Assembly (NCBI RefSeq): GCF_036504375.1
Contig: NZ_DASXVH010000045.1
Location: 15,348-79,347 of the forward strand
Length of the DNA stretch: 64,000 nucleotides
DNA from: Novimethylophilus sp036504375
GTDB taxonomy: Bacteria; Pseudomonadota; Gammaproteobacteria; Burkholderiales; Methylophilaceae
Reading direction: 5' to 3'
Part shown: piece by piece, positions 28,102 through 37,303 of the stretch
Position numbering within the stretch: the stretch's first letter is position 1
How the letters are laid out: each line of letters begins with the position of its first letter
The notes under the pieces: model-generated
Told to the model about the DNA's origin: nothing
Seen by the model: only the letters and a program-made list of their open reading frames with translations
The model's database searches: none
Position numbers and translations under genes: made by a program

Positions 28102-28596
28102 TCATAAACCGAGCGTCGTAGCAGCAACTGCCGGCGTAGACGCTTCTTGCAATTGTCCGAACTTTTCCTCGAGCAACCGCGCGCCGGCATGATCGTAAAA
28201 CGCCAGCAAGGCACGGGCACTGTCCGCATGAAAACGGTGTACATAATGCGCCTCATCCGCGATTACGAAAGGATCATTGGCCATGCGTCCATGCTCGTGG
28301 GTTTTGAGAATGGATATGGCATGGCCGTAGGGCTTCAGCAAATTCATCAAACGCGGGCAGCGCCGAACCAGGCGTTCCGTTTCATGCAAAATAATCACCA
28401 GCCGATTAATGCGATCCTTCGCCAGAAAATGCCGCAAGGCTTCAAAACGCGACACCGTGTCGTAACTCCCGGAAGCAAGATCGACGTCAAAAACATGCAG
28501 CGTATGCTCGGCCTTTTCAATCACCGCATCAATGGCTTCCGAATACTCGGCCTCGCCATTGAGCATACGGTGCTGTTTTTCCGTTTCTGCAACCAT
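28102..28596 (-). CDS. Conserved hypothetical protein (DUF7931-like)
   Basis: A 164-residue cytosolic protein with no signal peptide or membrane helix. It contains EAIDAVIEKAEHTLHVFDVDLASGSYDTVSRFEALRHFL early on and HRFHADSARALLAFYDHAGARLLEEKFGQLQE near the end, an arrangement reminiscent of the second half of phospholipase D-like folds, but no HxK motif is present. I associate it, from memory, with a betaproteobacterial family of unknown function. It lies 12 bases downstream of the cupin oxygenase gene, so the two are likely co-transcribed. Confidence 0.65.
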   Translation of the reverse strand: MVAETEKQHRMLNGEAEYSEAIDAVIEKAEHTLHVFDVDLASGSYDTVSRFEALRHFLAKDRINRLVIILHETERLVRRCPRLMNLLKPYGHAISILKTHEHGRMANDPFVIADEAHYVHRFHADSARALLAFYDHAGARLLEEKFGQLQEASTPAVAATTLGL

Positions 28597-28608
28597 GATG
28601 CGCGCCTC

Positions 28609-29745
28609 CTAGCTGGAAAATTGCAAATATCCGGCGTGATACCACTGGCACAACAAATCCGTCAACTGCGGCATTTGCAGATAAGCCGGCGGCAAAGGCG
28701 GCAATACGCGCCGATCGGCCAATTGTCGCAGCATCGGCACCACTTGTTTCTCGACCTCGAGCGCTTCCCCATTGATGAACACCTTACAGCCGTGCGTCAA
28801 CATCAGGCTTTTCAGATCCAGCCGAATGCCTTTGTCGGCGAGCCGCTGCAGAAACCTCGGCGCAGCCATGCGCCGCGGCGGAGCGAAAACGATATGCGGC
28901 TTGGGTTCGGTCAGATACTCGCCCAGAAAGCCCGAAACGTCGCTCTTGTTCCAGCGGATGGACTGCAACAGTCTTTCGACTTTGTCGATCATCCGCCCGG
29001 AAATTTCGGCAGGATGCGCCTGCAAGTCGAGGTCGGGATCGGCATACATGCCTTCGAGCCGGATGTGTTCCTGCAGATGAGCCAGGAACTGGGCGCCCAG
29101 TTCCTGCGCGGACGGCGCACGGAAGCCGACCGACCAGGTCATGCAATCCCCCACCGCAATGCCCCAGTGCGCGCAGCGCGGCGGCAGGTAAAGCATATCG
29201 CCCTGTTCCAGCAGCCATTCCTGCTCGGTATGGAAATTTTTAAGTATGCGCAGCGGCGCGCCCTCCACCAGTTCCATATCCTGCTGCTGGCTGATGCGCC
29301 ACAAGCGCTGTCCCTGCCCTTGCAGCAGGAACACATCGTAGGAATCGAAATGCGGGCCGACTCCCCCACCATCCGGTGCAAAGCTTACCATCAGGTCGTC
29401 CAGCCGCGCAGTGGGGATGAAATCGAAACACTGCAGCAGTTCCTCCCCCTCCCTCAGGAAATGGTTGACCCCCTGCACCAGCAGGCTCCAGTTCTTTTTT
29501 GGCAACCCGGCAAAACGCTCTTCCGCGAACGGGCCATGCTCCAGCCGCCAGCCGCCCCGGTTCTGCAATACCAGCCGCGATTGCGCCTCCTCCTCGCACG
29601 CCAGCCCGGCCAGTTCATCCGGGGTCAGCCAGTCGCCGAAGCCGGGGAATGCCTGACGGATCAGCAACGGCTTTTTCTGCCAATATTCCGTTAAAAATTG
29701 TTGTGCGGTAAGACCGCCCAGATGCGCAAGTTTCATGAGACGCAT
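28609..29745 (-). CDS. JmjC/cupin oxygenase, uL16 arginine hydroxylase (RoxA/YcfD) family
   Basis: 378-residue Fe(II)/2-oxoglutarate-dependent oxygenase. E. coli YcfD hydroxylates an arginine in ribosomal protein uL16; the same role is likely but not shown here. Cupin fold: LAHLGGLTAQQFLTEYWQKKPLLIR start, iron ligands H132 and D134 in GPHFDSYDVFLLQGQGQRLW and the distal histidine in LPPRCAHWG. The C-terminal half holds the dimerisation and winged-helix regions. Two in-frame ATGs, 29745 and 29736, are equally plausible. It diverges from the peroxiredoxin gene. Confidence 0.86.
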   Translation of the reverse strand: MRLMKLAHLGGLTAQQFLTEYWQKKPLLIRQAFPGFGDWLTPDELAGLACEEEAQSRLVLQNRGGWRLEHGPFAEERFAGLPKKNWSLLVQGVNHFLREGEELLQCFDFIPTARLDDLMVSFAPDGGGVGPHFDSYDVFLLQGQGQRLWRISQQQDMELVEGAPLRILKNFHTEQEWLLEQGDMLYLPPRCAHWGIAVGDCMTWSVGFRAPSAQELGAQFLAHLQEHIRLEGMYADPDLDLQAHPAEISGRMIDKVERLLQSIRWNKSDVSGFLGEYLTEPKPHIVFAPPRRMAAPRFLQRLADKGIRLDLKSLMLTHGCKVFINGEALEVEKQVVPMLRQLADRRVLPPLPPAYLQMPQLTDLLCQWYHAGYLQFSS

Positions 29746-29813
29746 GATAGCGCTTGCGTCTCATCGCTGGAAATGGTTTAAAATGGTTCTCGACGCCTCC
29801 CTCACGAGAAACT

Positions 29814-30275
29814 ATGCCGCATCCCGGTTCCCACGCTCCAGATTTCACGTTGCCCGATGCCGACATGGGACTGGTGAAACTCTCCCGCTACAAAGGCAAA
29901 AATGTCGTTCTTTATTTCTATCCCAAAGACGACACTCCGGGCTGCACCATGGAAGCTATCGAGTTCAGCGACATGGAAGAAGAGTTCGCCGGGTATGACA
30001 CCGTGATCCTCGGCATTTCGCGCGACGACTGCATCAGCCATGCGGATTTTCGCGACAAGCACGGCCTGGCGGTGCAATTGCTCGCCGACGTGGACGGCAA
30101 GGTGTGCGAAAAATATGGCGTATGGCGGGAAAAGGAAAAAGATGGCGTGCGCAAGATGGGCATCGTCCGTTCCACTTTCATCATCGACAAACAGGGCATG
30201 CTGCGCCACGCATTTTATGGCGTCACCGCCAAAGGGCACGCGGCGGAAATATTAAATCTCATCAAGGAATTGTAA
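29814..30275 (+). CDS. bcp: Peroxiredoxin, BCP/PrxQ type
   Basis: Thiol peroxidase reducing hydrogen and organic peroxides; 153 residues. The peroxidatic cysteine is C44 in YPKDDTPGCTMEAIEF. In many PrxQ proteins the resolving cysteine lies five residues later; here that position is isoleucine, so the enzyme is either 1-Cys or uses another cysteine (DDCISH or KVCEKYG). ATG 29814 gives the canonical start (MPHPGSHAPDFTLPD). Its stop codon shares one base with the slyD start (TAATG). Confidence 0.92.
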   Translation: MPHPGSHAPDFTLPDADMGLVKLSRYKGKNVVLYFYPKDDTPGCTMEAIEFSDMEEEFAGYDTVILGISRDDCISHADFRDKHGLAVQLLADVDGKVCEKYGVWREKEKDGVRKMGIVRSTFIIDKQGMLRHAFYGVTAKGHAAEILNLIKEL

Positions 30276-30757
30276 TGAAGATCGCAATGAACACCGTTGT
30301 TTCCATTTCCTACGAGCTGCGCGACGGCGATGGCGCACTGCTGGACTCCTCCGCCGACCATCCGGTCAGCTACCTGCATGGCGGCTATGACGGCATTTTC
30401 CCCAAGGTGGAAGAAGAACTGCACGAAAAAAGCATAGGGGATACGCTGGAACTGACACTGGAACCGACGGATGCTTTCGGCGATTATGACGAGGAACTGG
30501 TACAGATCGAACCGGCTTCGGCTTTTCCCTCCGAACAACTGGAAGTCGGCATGCAGTTCGAAGGCGAAGACCAGCATGGCGACGTCATTCTCTATACCGT
30601 CACCGACATCGCCGACGGCAAAGTGGTGGTCGACGGCAATCATCCATGGGCCGGCGAGCGCCTGCAGTTCAAGTGCACGGTGACCGGCGTGCGCCCCGCC
30701 ACCAAAGAGGAAATCAACCACGGCCACACGCATGGCGAAGGCGGGCACCATCACTAA
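30275..30757 (+). CDS. slyD: FKBP-type peptidyl-prolyl isomerase SlyD
   Basis: 160-residue cytosolic prolyl isomerase/chaperone. N-terminal FKBP half (VVSISYELRDGDGALLDSS, YLHGGYDGIFPKVEEELHEKSIGD), inserted IF chaperone domain (about 70-120), and a histidine-rich metal-binding tail NHGHTHGEGGHHH, shorter than the E. coli tail. It is translationally coupled to the peroxiredoxin gene. Metal-binding SlyD aids nickel delivery to hydrogenase in E. coli; whether that applies here is unknown. Confidence 0.93.
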   Translation: MKIAMNTVVSISYELRDGDGALLDSSADHPVSYLHGGYDGIFPKVEEELHEKSIGDTLELTLEPTDAFGDYDEELVQIEPASAFPSEQLEVGMQFEGEDQHGDVILYTVTDIADGKVVVDGNHPWAGERLQFKCTVTGVRPATKEEINHGHTHGEGGHHH

Positions 30758-30770
30758 GTTGCGCTAGCAC

Positions 30771-30797
30771 GGGAGCGCCTGGGTCAACGGCGCTCCT
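30771..30797. terminator. Hairpin between convergent slyD and cupin genes
   Basis: GGAGCGCC (30772-30779) and GGCGCTCC (30789-30796) form a perfect eight-bp stem with a nine-base loop, between the two convergent stop codons. There is no T-run on either side, so it may be a processing or weak termination signal rather than a standard intrinsic terminator. Confidence 0.4.
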
Positions 30798-31104
30798 ACC
30801 TGCGCACCGCATCGAGGCTGATTACCGCCTCGTTGCTCACCACTTCCGCGCTGTGCACAACGCCGCGCGGCACTTCCAGCAAATCGCCCGCTTCCAGCAT
30901 TACCGTCGCGCCTTCCATGCCCATGCGGAAACGCCCGGCGAGCACGCCGTCGATTTTGTCGACGCCATGCGTATGTGGCGGAAAATACGTGCCCGGCGGA
31001 TAGACATAGCGGCTGACGCCATACCCCATGGCTTCCAGCTTGCTGCGCATTGCCGCCTCGGTCAGCGGGCCGTCTCGGCTTGCATCCCAGTGCATCGGCT
31101 TCAT
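30796..31104 (-). CDS. Small single-domain cupin protein
   Basis: 102-residue cupin. Metal-binding motif 1 reads GTYFPPHTHGVDKIDGVLAGRF and motif 2 contains PRGVVHSAEV; the two histidines, an acidic residue and the late histidine are present. Function unknown; small cupins of this kind may bind a metal or be auxiliary enzymes. ATG 31104 overlaps the mutS stop codon (ATGA), so it is translationally coupled to mutS. Confidence 0.8.
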   Translation of the reverse strand: MKPMHWDASRDGPLTEAAMRSKLEAMGYGVSRYVYPPGTYFPPHTHGVDKIDGVLAGRFRMGMEGATVMLEAGDLLEVPRGVVHSAEVVSNEAVISLDAVRR

Positions 31105-33674
31105 AGCAATCCTTTCAAGCGATACAAGGCCTCCAAGGCTTCTTTCGGACTGAGGTCGTCCGGGTCGATATCCAGCAGCGCCTCCAACGCCGGCGCGGGT
31201 GCGGGCTCGGCGGCTGCGGGAGCAGCGAACAGATCGGGTTGCGGCCCGGCCTGGATGCTTTGCTGTTCCAGTTGCACCAGCCGGCGTCTGGCCGCCGCGA
31301 TGACGGATTTGGGGATGCCCGCCAGCTGCGCCACCTGCAAGCCGTAGCTCTGGCTCGCCGGGCCTTCCTCGACGCTGTGCAGGAACACGATGCCGTCGCC
31401 GTGTTCGACCGCATCCAGATGCACGTTGGCGACCTGCTTGTAGTCTTCGGTGAGGCGCGTCAATTCGAAATAGTGGGTCGCAAACAAGGTATAACTGCGG
31501 TTGCGTTCCAATAAATGCCTGGCGCAGGCCCACGCCAGCGCCAGCCCGTCGAAAGTGGACGTGCCGCGGCCGATCTCGTCTAACAGCACCAGGCTATGCT
31601 CGCCGGCGTTATGCAGAATATTGGCGGTTTCGGTCATTTCCACCATAAAGGTGGATCGCCCCCCGGCCAGATCGTCGGAGGCGCCGATGCGGGTGAAGAT
31701 GCGGTCCACCGGGCCTATTTGGGCCGATTGCGCCGGCACGAAACAGCCGCAATGCGCCAGCAGCACGATCAGCGCGGTCTGGCGCATGTAAGTGGACTTG
31801 CCGCCCATGTTGGGGCCGGTGATCAAGAGTAGCTGGCGGAATGGCGATAGCGTCGTGTCGTTGGCGATGAAAGGCTGCGCCAGTTGCTCCACCACCGGAT
31901 GGCGCCCGCCGCGGATGTTGATGCCGGGCTCGCCGCTGAACTGCGGGCAAACGTAATTGAGCGCCTCGGCGCGTTCGGTGAAACAGGCCAGCACGTCCAG
32001 TTCGGCCACCGCGGCGGCATTTTGCTGCAACCGGGCGATATGCGGCGCGAGACTATCCAGCACCTCCTCGTACAAGGCCTTTTCCCGCGCCAGCGCGCGC
32101 TCGTTGGCCGACAGCACCTTGTCCTCGAATGCCTTGAGTTCCGGCGTGATATAGCGCTCGGCGTTCTTCAGCGTCTGGCGCCGGCGGTATTCCGGCGGGG
32201 CATTCTCCGCCTGCGCGCGGGAGAGTTCGATGTAGAAGCCGTGCACGCTGTTGTACTCGACCTTGAGCGCGGCGATGCCGGTGCGCTCGCGCTCCTGCGC
32301 CTCGTATTGCAGCAGGTAATCCCCGCAATTGGCTTGCAGCGCGCGCAGCTCGTCCAGTTCGGCGTCGAAACCGTCGGCGATCACGCCGCCCTCGCGCAAT
32401 ACCGCGGCGGGTTCCGGGCGAATCGCACGCTCCAGCACTTGGCTGGCGTCGGGCGGCGCGGTTAAGTACCCGGCCAATTGCAGCAGCCGTCCCTGGCTTC
32501 CGGCTAGCGGAGCTGCCAGCGCAGGCAGCAGTTTCAGGCTTTCGCGCAACGCGGAAAGGTCGCGCGGCCGGGCCGTGCGCAACGCCACGCGGGCGGTGAT
32601 GCGCTCGACATCGCCGATCTGTCTCAATACGGGCCGCAAGCGCTCATGCAGGCCGCTGCCGCGCAATTCCTCGATCGCGGCATGGCGTGCGGCAATCGCG
32701 ACCCGATCGCGCAGCGGATGGTGCAGCCAGTAGCGCAGCAGCCGCGTGCCCATCGCGGTGCAGCTGGTATCGAGCAGTGAATGCAGGGTGGGCGCCGGCT
32801 CGCCGCGCAGGGTCTGGTCGATTTCCAGGTTGCGCCTTGTCGCGGCGTCAAGCTGGATGAATGCGCTCTGCTGCTCGGCAGAAAGCCCGAGGATGTGCGG
32901 CAGCGCGCCGCGCTGGGTGTTGTGCACATAGTCCAGCAGCGCCCCGGCGGCGGCGATCGCGGCGTGCATGCCGTCGACGCCGAAACCGGAGAGATCATGG
33001 GTGCCGAACTGGCGGGTCAGGGTCTGCAGCGCACTGTCGAGGTCGAACTGCCAGGGCGCCAGGCGCTTGCGCGCGCATTTCAGGGTTTCCAGCAGCGGAT
33101 GGCGCAGATCGTCCGGCAGCAGCAATTCCGCCGGGGCGATGCGCTCCAGCTCGTGCGCCAGCGCATGCTCCGCCGCTTCGCACAGCACGAAAGCGCCGGA
33201 AGCCAGATTGATGCGCGCCAGCCCCAGCTGCCCTTCATGCACGCACAAGGCCAGCAGCACGTTGTCGCGCGCGTCGTCCAGCAAGGCACTGTCGGTGAGC
33301 GTGCCGGGCGTGATGATGCGCGCCACCTTGCGCTCCACCGGGCCTTTACTCAGGGCGGGGTCGCCCACCTGTTCGCAGATGGCCACCGCCTCGCCCAGCT
33401 TCACCAGCTTCGCCAGATACTGCTCCACCGCGTGATAAGGCACCCCGGCCATCTTGATCGGCTCGCCGTTGCTGGCGCCGCGCCGGGTCAGCGTGATATC
33501 CAGCAAGCGCGCGGCTTTTTCCGCATCCTCGAAAAACAGCTCGTAGAAATCCCCCATGCGGTAGAACAGCAGCATGTCGGGGTGCTCCGCCTTGATGCTC
33601 AAATACTGCTGCATCATCGGCGTATGTTTTTGCAACCCCTGAGCAGCCGTGATTTGAGTATTGATCTGGTTCAA
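31101..33674 (-). CDS. mutS: DNA mismatch repair protein MutS
   Basis: 857-residue mismatch-recognition ATPase. N-terminal mismatch-binding region (TPMMQQYLSIKAEHPDMLLFYRMGDFYELFFEDA with the Phe-x-Glu in the YRMGDFYELF surroundings), connector, lever and clamp domains, then the ABC-type ATPase with GPNMGGKSTYMRQ, the signature STFMVEMTE and Walker B VLLDEIGRGTSTFDG. Full length. The downstream gene is a small cupin. Confidence 0.97.
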   Translation of the reverse strand: MNQINTQITAAQGLQKHTPMMQQYLSIKAEHPDMLLFYRMGDFYELFFEDAEKAARLLDITLTRRGASNGEPIKMAGVPYHAVEQYLAKLVKLGEAVAICEQVGDPALSKGPVERKVARIITPGTLTDSALLDDARDNVLLALCVHEGQLGLARINLASGAFVLCEAAEHALAHELERIAPAELLLPDDLRHPLLETLKCARKRLAPWQFDLDSALQTLTRQFGTHDLSGFGVDGMHAAIAAAGALLDYVHNTQRGALPHILGLSAEQQSAFIQLDAATRRNLEIDQTLRGEPAPTLHSLLDTSCTAMGTRLLRYWLHHPLRDRVAIAARHAAIEELRGSGLHERLRPVLRQIGDVERITARVALRTARPRDLSALRESLKLLPALAAPLAGSQGRLLQLAGYLTAPPDASQVLERAIRPEPAAVLREGGVIADGFDAELDELRALQANCGDYLLQYEAQERERTGIAALKVEYNSVHGFYIELSRAQAENAPPEYRRRQTLKNAERYITPELKAFEDKVLSANERALAREKALYEEVLDSLAPHIARLQQNAAAVAELDVLACFTERAEALNYVCPQFSGEPGINIRGGRHPVVEQLAQPFIANDTTLSPFRQLLLITGPNMGGKSTYMRQTALIVLLAHCGCFVPAQSAQIGPVDRIFTRIGASDDLAGGRSTFMVEMTETANILHNAGEHSLVLLDEIGRGTSTFDGLALAWACARHLLERNRSYTLFATHYFELTRLTEDYKQVANVHLDAVEHGDGIVFLHSVEEGPASQSYGLQVAQLAGIPKSVIAAARRRLVQLEQQSIQAGPQPDLFAAPAAAEPAPAPALEALLDIDPDDLSPKEALEALYRLKGLL

Positions 33675-33755
33675 CTTTTGATCCTGCTTTTAAAGGTTTA
33701 ACTCGCGCCGGAAGTGTAGCCCGGAGACTTTCGGCGTGCCATCGGATAACGCCGG

Positions 33756-36293
33756 TTATGCATCGCTCCCGAAACCGCCGAAACGCCGGGCAGTTTCAAA
33801 CGCGGCAATGCAGACAGCGCCGGCAATCCCCATAATGGCCAGATCGGCCGGCTGCAATGCACCGAAATAAAACAATGCGCGCAAGCCGGGAACGACCAGC
33901 ACCAAGGTCATGAATAATACCGCACCACCGATGACCCACCACAACGCACGATTGCGCGTGCCCAGCGTTGCCAGAATACTGCGGGAACGCGAACGGCTGG
34001 CGAAAATCAGCCCGAGGTTGGCGATCACCATGGTGCTGAAAGTGAGTGCGCGCGCCGCGTCTGCACTGCGGCCGAAATGCCGGGCGCCGATGTAAACAGC
34101 CAGCAATGTCGCCAGCAGGGCCATCCCCTGCAGCAGACCCAACAGCATGATATGGCGGTCGAATAGCGATGCCGCGGGTGAACGCGGCGGACGCCTCATG
34201 ATGTCGGCCTCATCCGGTTCCGCCTCGAACACGATGGAGCAGGCCGGATCGATGATCAGCTGCAGAAACAAAATATGCACCGGCAGCAATAACAGAGGCC
34301 ACCCAAGCGCAACCGGCAGTACCGATATGCCGACAATGGGCACATGGGCACCGACCAGGAAGGTAATCGCTTTGCGCAGATTATCGAAAATGCGCCGCCC
34401 CATCCTGACGGCAGCGACAATCGAGGAAAAATCATCGTCCAGCAGCACCAGGTCGGCCGATTCCCGCGCCACATCGGTGCCGTGCGCCCCCATGGCGATG
34501 CCGATATGCGCAGCTTTCAGCGCCGGCGCATCGTTCACGCCATCGCCCGTCATCGCCACGATCTCGCCGCCCGCCTTGAGCGCATTGACCAGCCTGAGTT
34601 TCTGTTCCGGCATGGTGCGGCAGAATACATGCACGTGCTTCACCCGTGCTTGCAGTTCGGCATCATTCAGGCTGTCCAGTTCGTCCCCGGACATCATGCC
34701 GCCCTCGGCCCTGAGCCCAACCTGACGCGCGATGCTGAGCGCGGTCGCAGGATAATCGCCGGTGATCATGATGACCCGCATGCCGGCTGCATGGCTTTCC
34801 TCGATCGCAGCCGGCACCGCGGGACGGATCGGGTCGGCCAGCCCGAGCAGGCCGAGGAATTCGAACTCGAAATCGTGCTGAATCGCCGGCAGATCGGCCT
34901 TGCGAAAAGACGCGCGGGCCACGCCCAGCACCCGCAGTCCCTGTTCCGCCATGGCCGTCGCCTCTGTGGCCAGCACCGCGCCGCGGTCATGGTCCAGGTG
35001 GCACAGGTCGATAATAGCCTCGGGCGAACCTTTGGCGGCGATCACGTAGTGTTCGCGGTCGGGGGACTGCCATACGCGCGACATTGCCAGCAGCCCGGAG
35101 GATAGCGGATACTCCTCGACCAGGGTCCAATCCTGATGGATGTGTTCGGTGCCCTGCAGCGCCTCGCGCGTGGCCCGGTTGATCGCCCGCTCCATCGGAT
35201 CGAAAGGATCGCGATGGCTGGCCAGCATGCCGAATTCCAGCACTTCATGAAACGTTTCCGGCAGCTGTCCATGCTGGGCAAAATCGAAGCGCTCGGCGTG
35301 CGCATACAACTTGGCCAATGCCATGCGGTTTTGCGTCAAAGTGCCGGTCTTGTCCACGCACAGCACGGTTGCCGCCCCCAGCATCTCGATCGCGGGGATA
35401 TGCCGCGTCAGCACCTGCTTTTGCGCCATGCGCCAGGCGCCCAGCCCCAGGAACAACGTCAGCACGACCGGCAGCTCTTCCGGCAGCAGCGCCATCGCCA
35501 GCGTAATGCCGACCAGAAAGCCATTGAGCCAATCGCTGCGCGTCGCCCCGTAGAGGGCCCCTGCCGCCACGGCCAGTATCATGCCGACCCAGGCGGCGCG
35601 CGTGACTATCATCCTGGTTTCGCGCTGGATGCGCGTCGGCTCCGGCGCCACGCCTGCCAGGCTCTTGCCGATGGCGCCAAGCGCGGTCTGCTGGCCGACC
35701 GCCAGAACCTGCGCAATGCCCCGGCCCTGGACAAGCAGCGTACCTGAAAACAGATAAGACAGATTGTCGCCACCCGGCCGGCTCATCTGCGCAGGCCTTG
35801 CTTCCGCCGCCGTTTTGCGCACCGGGGCCGATTCGCCGGTCAATAAGGATTCGTCGATGGAGACGTTAGTGCCGGACAGCAGCACGGCATCGGCAGGAAC
35901 CCGGTCGCCCTCGCTTAACACCAGCAGGTCGTCGCGCACCACCTCGCGACCGGGAATGCGGTGTTGCGCGCCGTCGCGAATCACCACCGCACGCGGGCTG
36001 GAAAGATCGCACAAGGCCTGCAGCGCCCGCTCGGTCTTGCGTTTCTGAAAGAAGCTGATGGCGATGATGACGAAGACAAATCCGAGCAGCATCATCGCCT
36101 CGCCCTTGTCTCCCAACATCAGGTACAGCGAACCGCAGGCGATCAGCAGCAGGAACATCGGCTCTTTCAGCACATCCAGCGCGATGCCGAACGGGCTGCG
36201 CGGCTCTGCCGACGGAAGCTGGTTGTAGCCCTCCCGCGCCAGCCGCACAGATGCCGCCTGATGCGAAAGTCCGTGCCGGATATCGATGGCCAC
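33756..36293 (-). CDS. Cation-translocating P-type ATPase (P2 type)
   Basis: 845-residue membrane pump. Actuator motif SLLTGES, phosphorylation site DKTGTLTQN with D314, nucleotide-binding KGSPEAI, hinge GDGVNDAPALKAAHIGIAMG, and the M4 ion-binding stretch ALLPEELPVVLTLF. PEELP in M4 places it among the P2A-like bacterial ATPases, but the ion (Ca2+, Mn2+ or other) cannot be read from sequence. The start is GTG at 36293; the N-terminus (GLSHQAASVRLAREGYNQLP) is complete. Eleven bases separate it from a 37-residue ORF that follows suhB, so it is in the suhB transcript. Confidence 0.9.
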   Translation of the reverse strand: MAIDIRHGLSHQAASVRLAREGYNQLPSAEPRSPFGIALDVLKEPMFLLLIACGSLYLMLGDKGEAMMLLGFVFVIIAISFFQKRKTERALQALCDLSSPRAVVIRDGAQHRIPGREVVRDDLLVLSEGDRVPADAVLLSGTNVSIDESLLTGESAPVRKTAAEARPAQMSRPGGDNLSYLFSGTLLVQGRGIAQVLAVGQQTALGAIGKSLAGVAPEPTRIQRETRMIVTRAAWVGMILAVAAGALYGATRSDWLNGFLVGITLAMALLPEELPVVLTLFLGLGAWRMAQKQVLTRHIPAIEMLGAATVLCVDKTGTLTQNRMALAKLYAHAERFDFAQHGQLPETFHEVLEFGMLASHRDPFDPMERAINRATREALQGTEHIHQDWTLVEEYPLSSGLLAMSRVWQSPDREHYVIAAKGSPEAIIDLCHLDHDRGAVLATEATAMAEQGLRVLGVARASFRKADLPAIQHDFEFEFLGLLGLADPIRPAVPAAIEESHAAGMRVIMITGDYPATALSIARQVGLRAEGGMMSGDELDSLNDAELQARVKHVHVFCRTMPEQKLRLVNALKAGGEIVAMTGDGVNDAPALKAAHIGIAMGAHGTDVARESADLVLLDDDFSSIVAAVRMGRRIFDNLRKAITFLVGAHVPIVGISVLPVALGWPLLLLPVHILFLQLIIDPACSIVFEAEPDEADIMRRPPRSPAASLFDRHIMLLGLLQGMALLATLLAVYIGARHFGRSADAARALTFSTMVIANLGLIFASRSRSRSILATLGTRNRALWWVIGGAVLFMTLVLVVPGLRALFYFGALQPADLAIMGIAGAVCIAAFETARRFGGFGSDA

Positions 36294-36304
36294 GAGTTGG
36301 CAAC

Positions 36305-36418
36305 CTATGCCAGGCGTCGCACCAGCTTGTCATGGTAGCCGGTCTCGAATTGCAGGCCGGCGCCGCGCGCGGCGGCCCCGCTGATCCGTTGCTCGACAAT
36401 GGCCTCGAACGCGTGCAT
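36305..36418 (-). CDS. 37-residue ORF between suhB and the P-type ATPase
   Basis: ATG 36418 to TAG 36305, beginning MHAFEAIVEQRISGAAARG and ending HDKLVRRLA. It lies five bases after the suhB stop codon and 11 bases before the ATPase start, filling the gap almost exactly. The first 20 residues weakly recall the start of DUF1992/DnaJ-related proteins (AFD-x2-AEQRI-x3-I-x-RGE), but the remainder does not. No good Shine-Dalgarno. It may be a small protein, a coupling ORF, or a decayed gene end. Confidence 0.35.
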   Translation of the reverse strand: MHAFEAIVEQRISGAAARGAGLQFETGYHDKLVRRLA

Positions 36419-36423
36419 GGACG

Positions 36424-37245
36424 TCAAGCTTTGGTTTTGAGTTCCACAGTCTTGAGATCCACGGTCAGGTGCGGCGCCAACACTTGCAGCATCTGGCCGA
36501 ACACCTTGGGAGTTCCGGCGACGATGTTGCCGGTTGCGAGCCAGCTTTCGTTACCCTCGAAATCGCCCACCAGCCCGCCGGCCTCGGCGACCAAAAGCCC
36601 GCCGGCGGCGATATCCCATTTGGACAGGCCGATCTCCCAGAAGCCGTCATACCAGCCGGTAGCGACATAGGCGAGATCGAGCGCAGCGGAACCCGGACGG
36701 CGCAGTCCGGAAGTCTTCAGCATCATGTCCTTGAACATCGCCAGATAGGTATCGATATGGGCAAAATCGCGGAACGGCAAACCGGTGCCGATCAGCGACT
36801 CCTGCAGCCTGGTACGCTTGCTGACGCGGATGCGGCGGTCGTTGAGGAAAGCGCCGCGGCCTTTGGTAGCGGTATAAAGATCGTTGCGGTTGGGGTCGTA
36901 GATCACCGCCTGCTCCAGCACGCCGCGATGCTGCAAGGCAATGGAAATGCAGTATTGCGGAAACCCATGCAGAAAATTGGTGGTGCCGTCGAGCGGATCG
37001 ATAATCCACAGAAAGTCGCCGTGCTCTCCCACCGCTCCCGATTCCTCGCCCAGGACTGCATGGCTGGGATAAGCCTCATGCAGGGTTTCGATAATGGCCT
37101 GCTCGGCAGCGTGATCGACCTCGCTGACATAATCGTTGTGCGTCTTGTTGCGCACCTGGAGAATGTCGAGATTTTGCGAAGCGCGGGTAATGATGGAACC
37201 TGCGCGGCGGGCGGCTTTTACCGCCGTATTCAGCATGGGATGCAT
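36424..37245 (-). CDS. suhB: Inositol-1-monophosphatase family protein
   Basis: 273-residue Mg-dependent phosphatase; in E. coli SuhB also joins the rRNA antitermination complex. Motifs: GEESG (metal Glu), WIIDPLDGTTNFLHGFP (motif 1 with both catalytic Asp), and WDIAAGGLLVAEAGG (motif 2). Start MHPMLNTAVKAARRAG is the family N-terminus; ATG 37236 is an alternative. It is transcribed divergently from trmJ. Confidence 0.93.
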   Translation of the reverse strand: MHPMLNTAVKAARRAGSIITRASQNLDILQVRNKTHNDYVSEVDHAAEQAIIETLHEAYPSHAVLGEESGAVGEHGDFLWIIDPLDGTTNFLHGFPQYCISIALQHRGVLEQAVIYDPNRNDLYTATKGRGAFLNDRRIRVSKRTRLQESLIGTGLPFRDFAHIDTYLAMFKDMMLKTSGLRRPGSAALDLAYVATGWYDGFWEIGLSKWDIAAGGLLVAEAGGLVGDFEGNESWLATGNIVAGTPKVFGQMLQVLAPHLTVDLKTVELKTKA

Positions 37246-37303
37246 AGTTTGGCTAAAGAGCAATTAAAATAAGGCGACATTTTAACCTACCGTCCACCAC
37301 CCC

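Noticed and set aside
28147..29694. 515-codon open frame on the plus strand over the cupin oxygenase and the DUF7931-like gene
   Set aside because: It crosses two well-supported minus-strand genes and shows only composition bias (Gln/Arg/His-rich), no domain.
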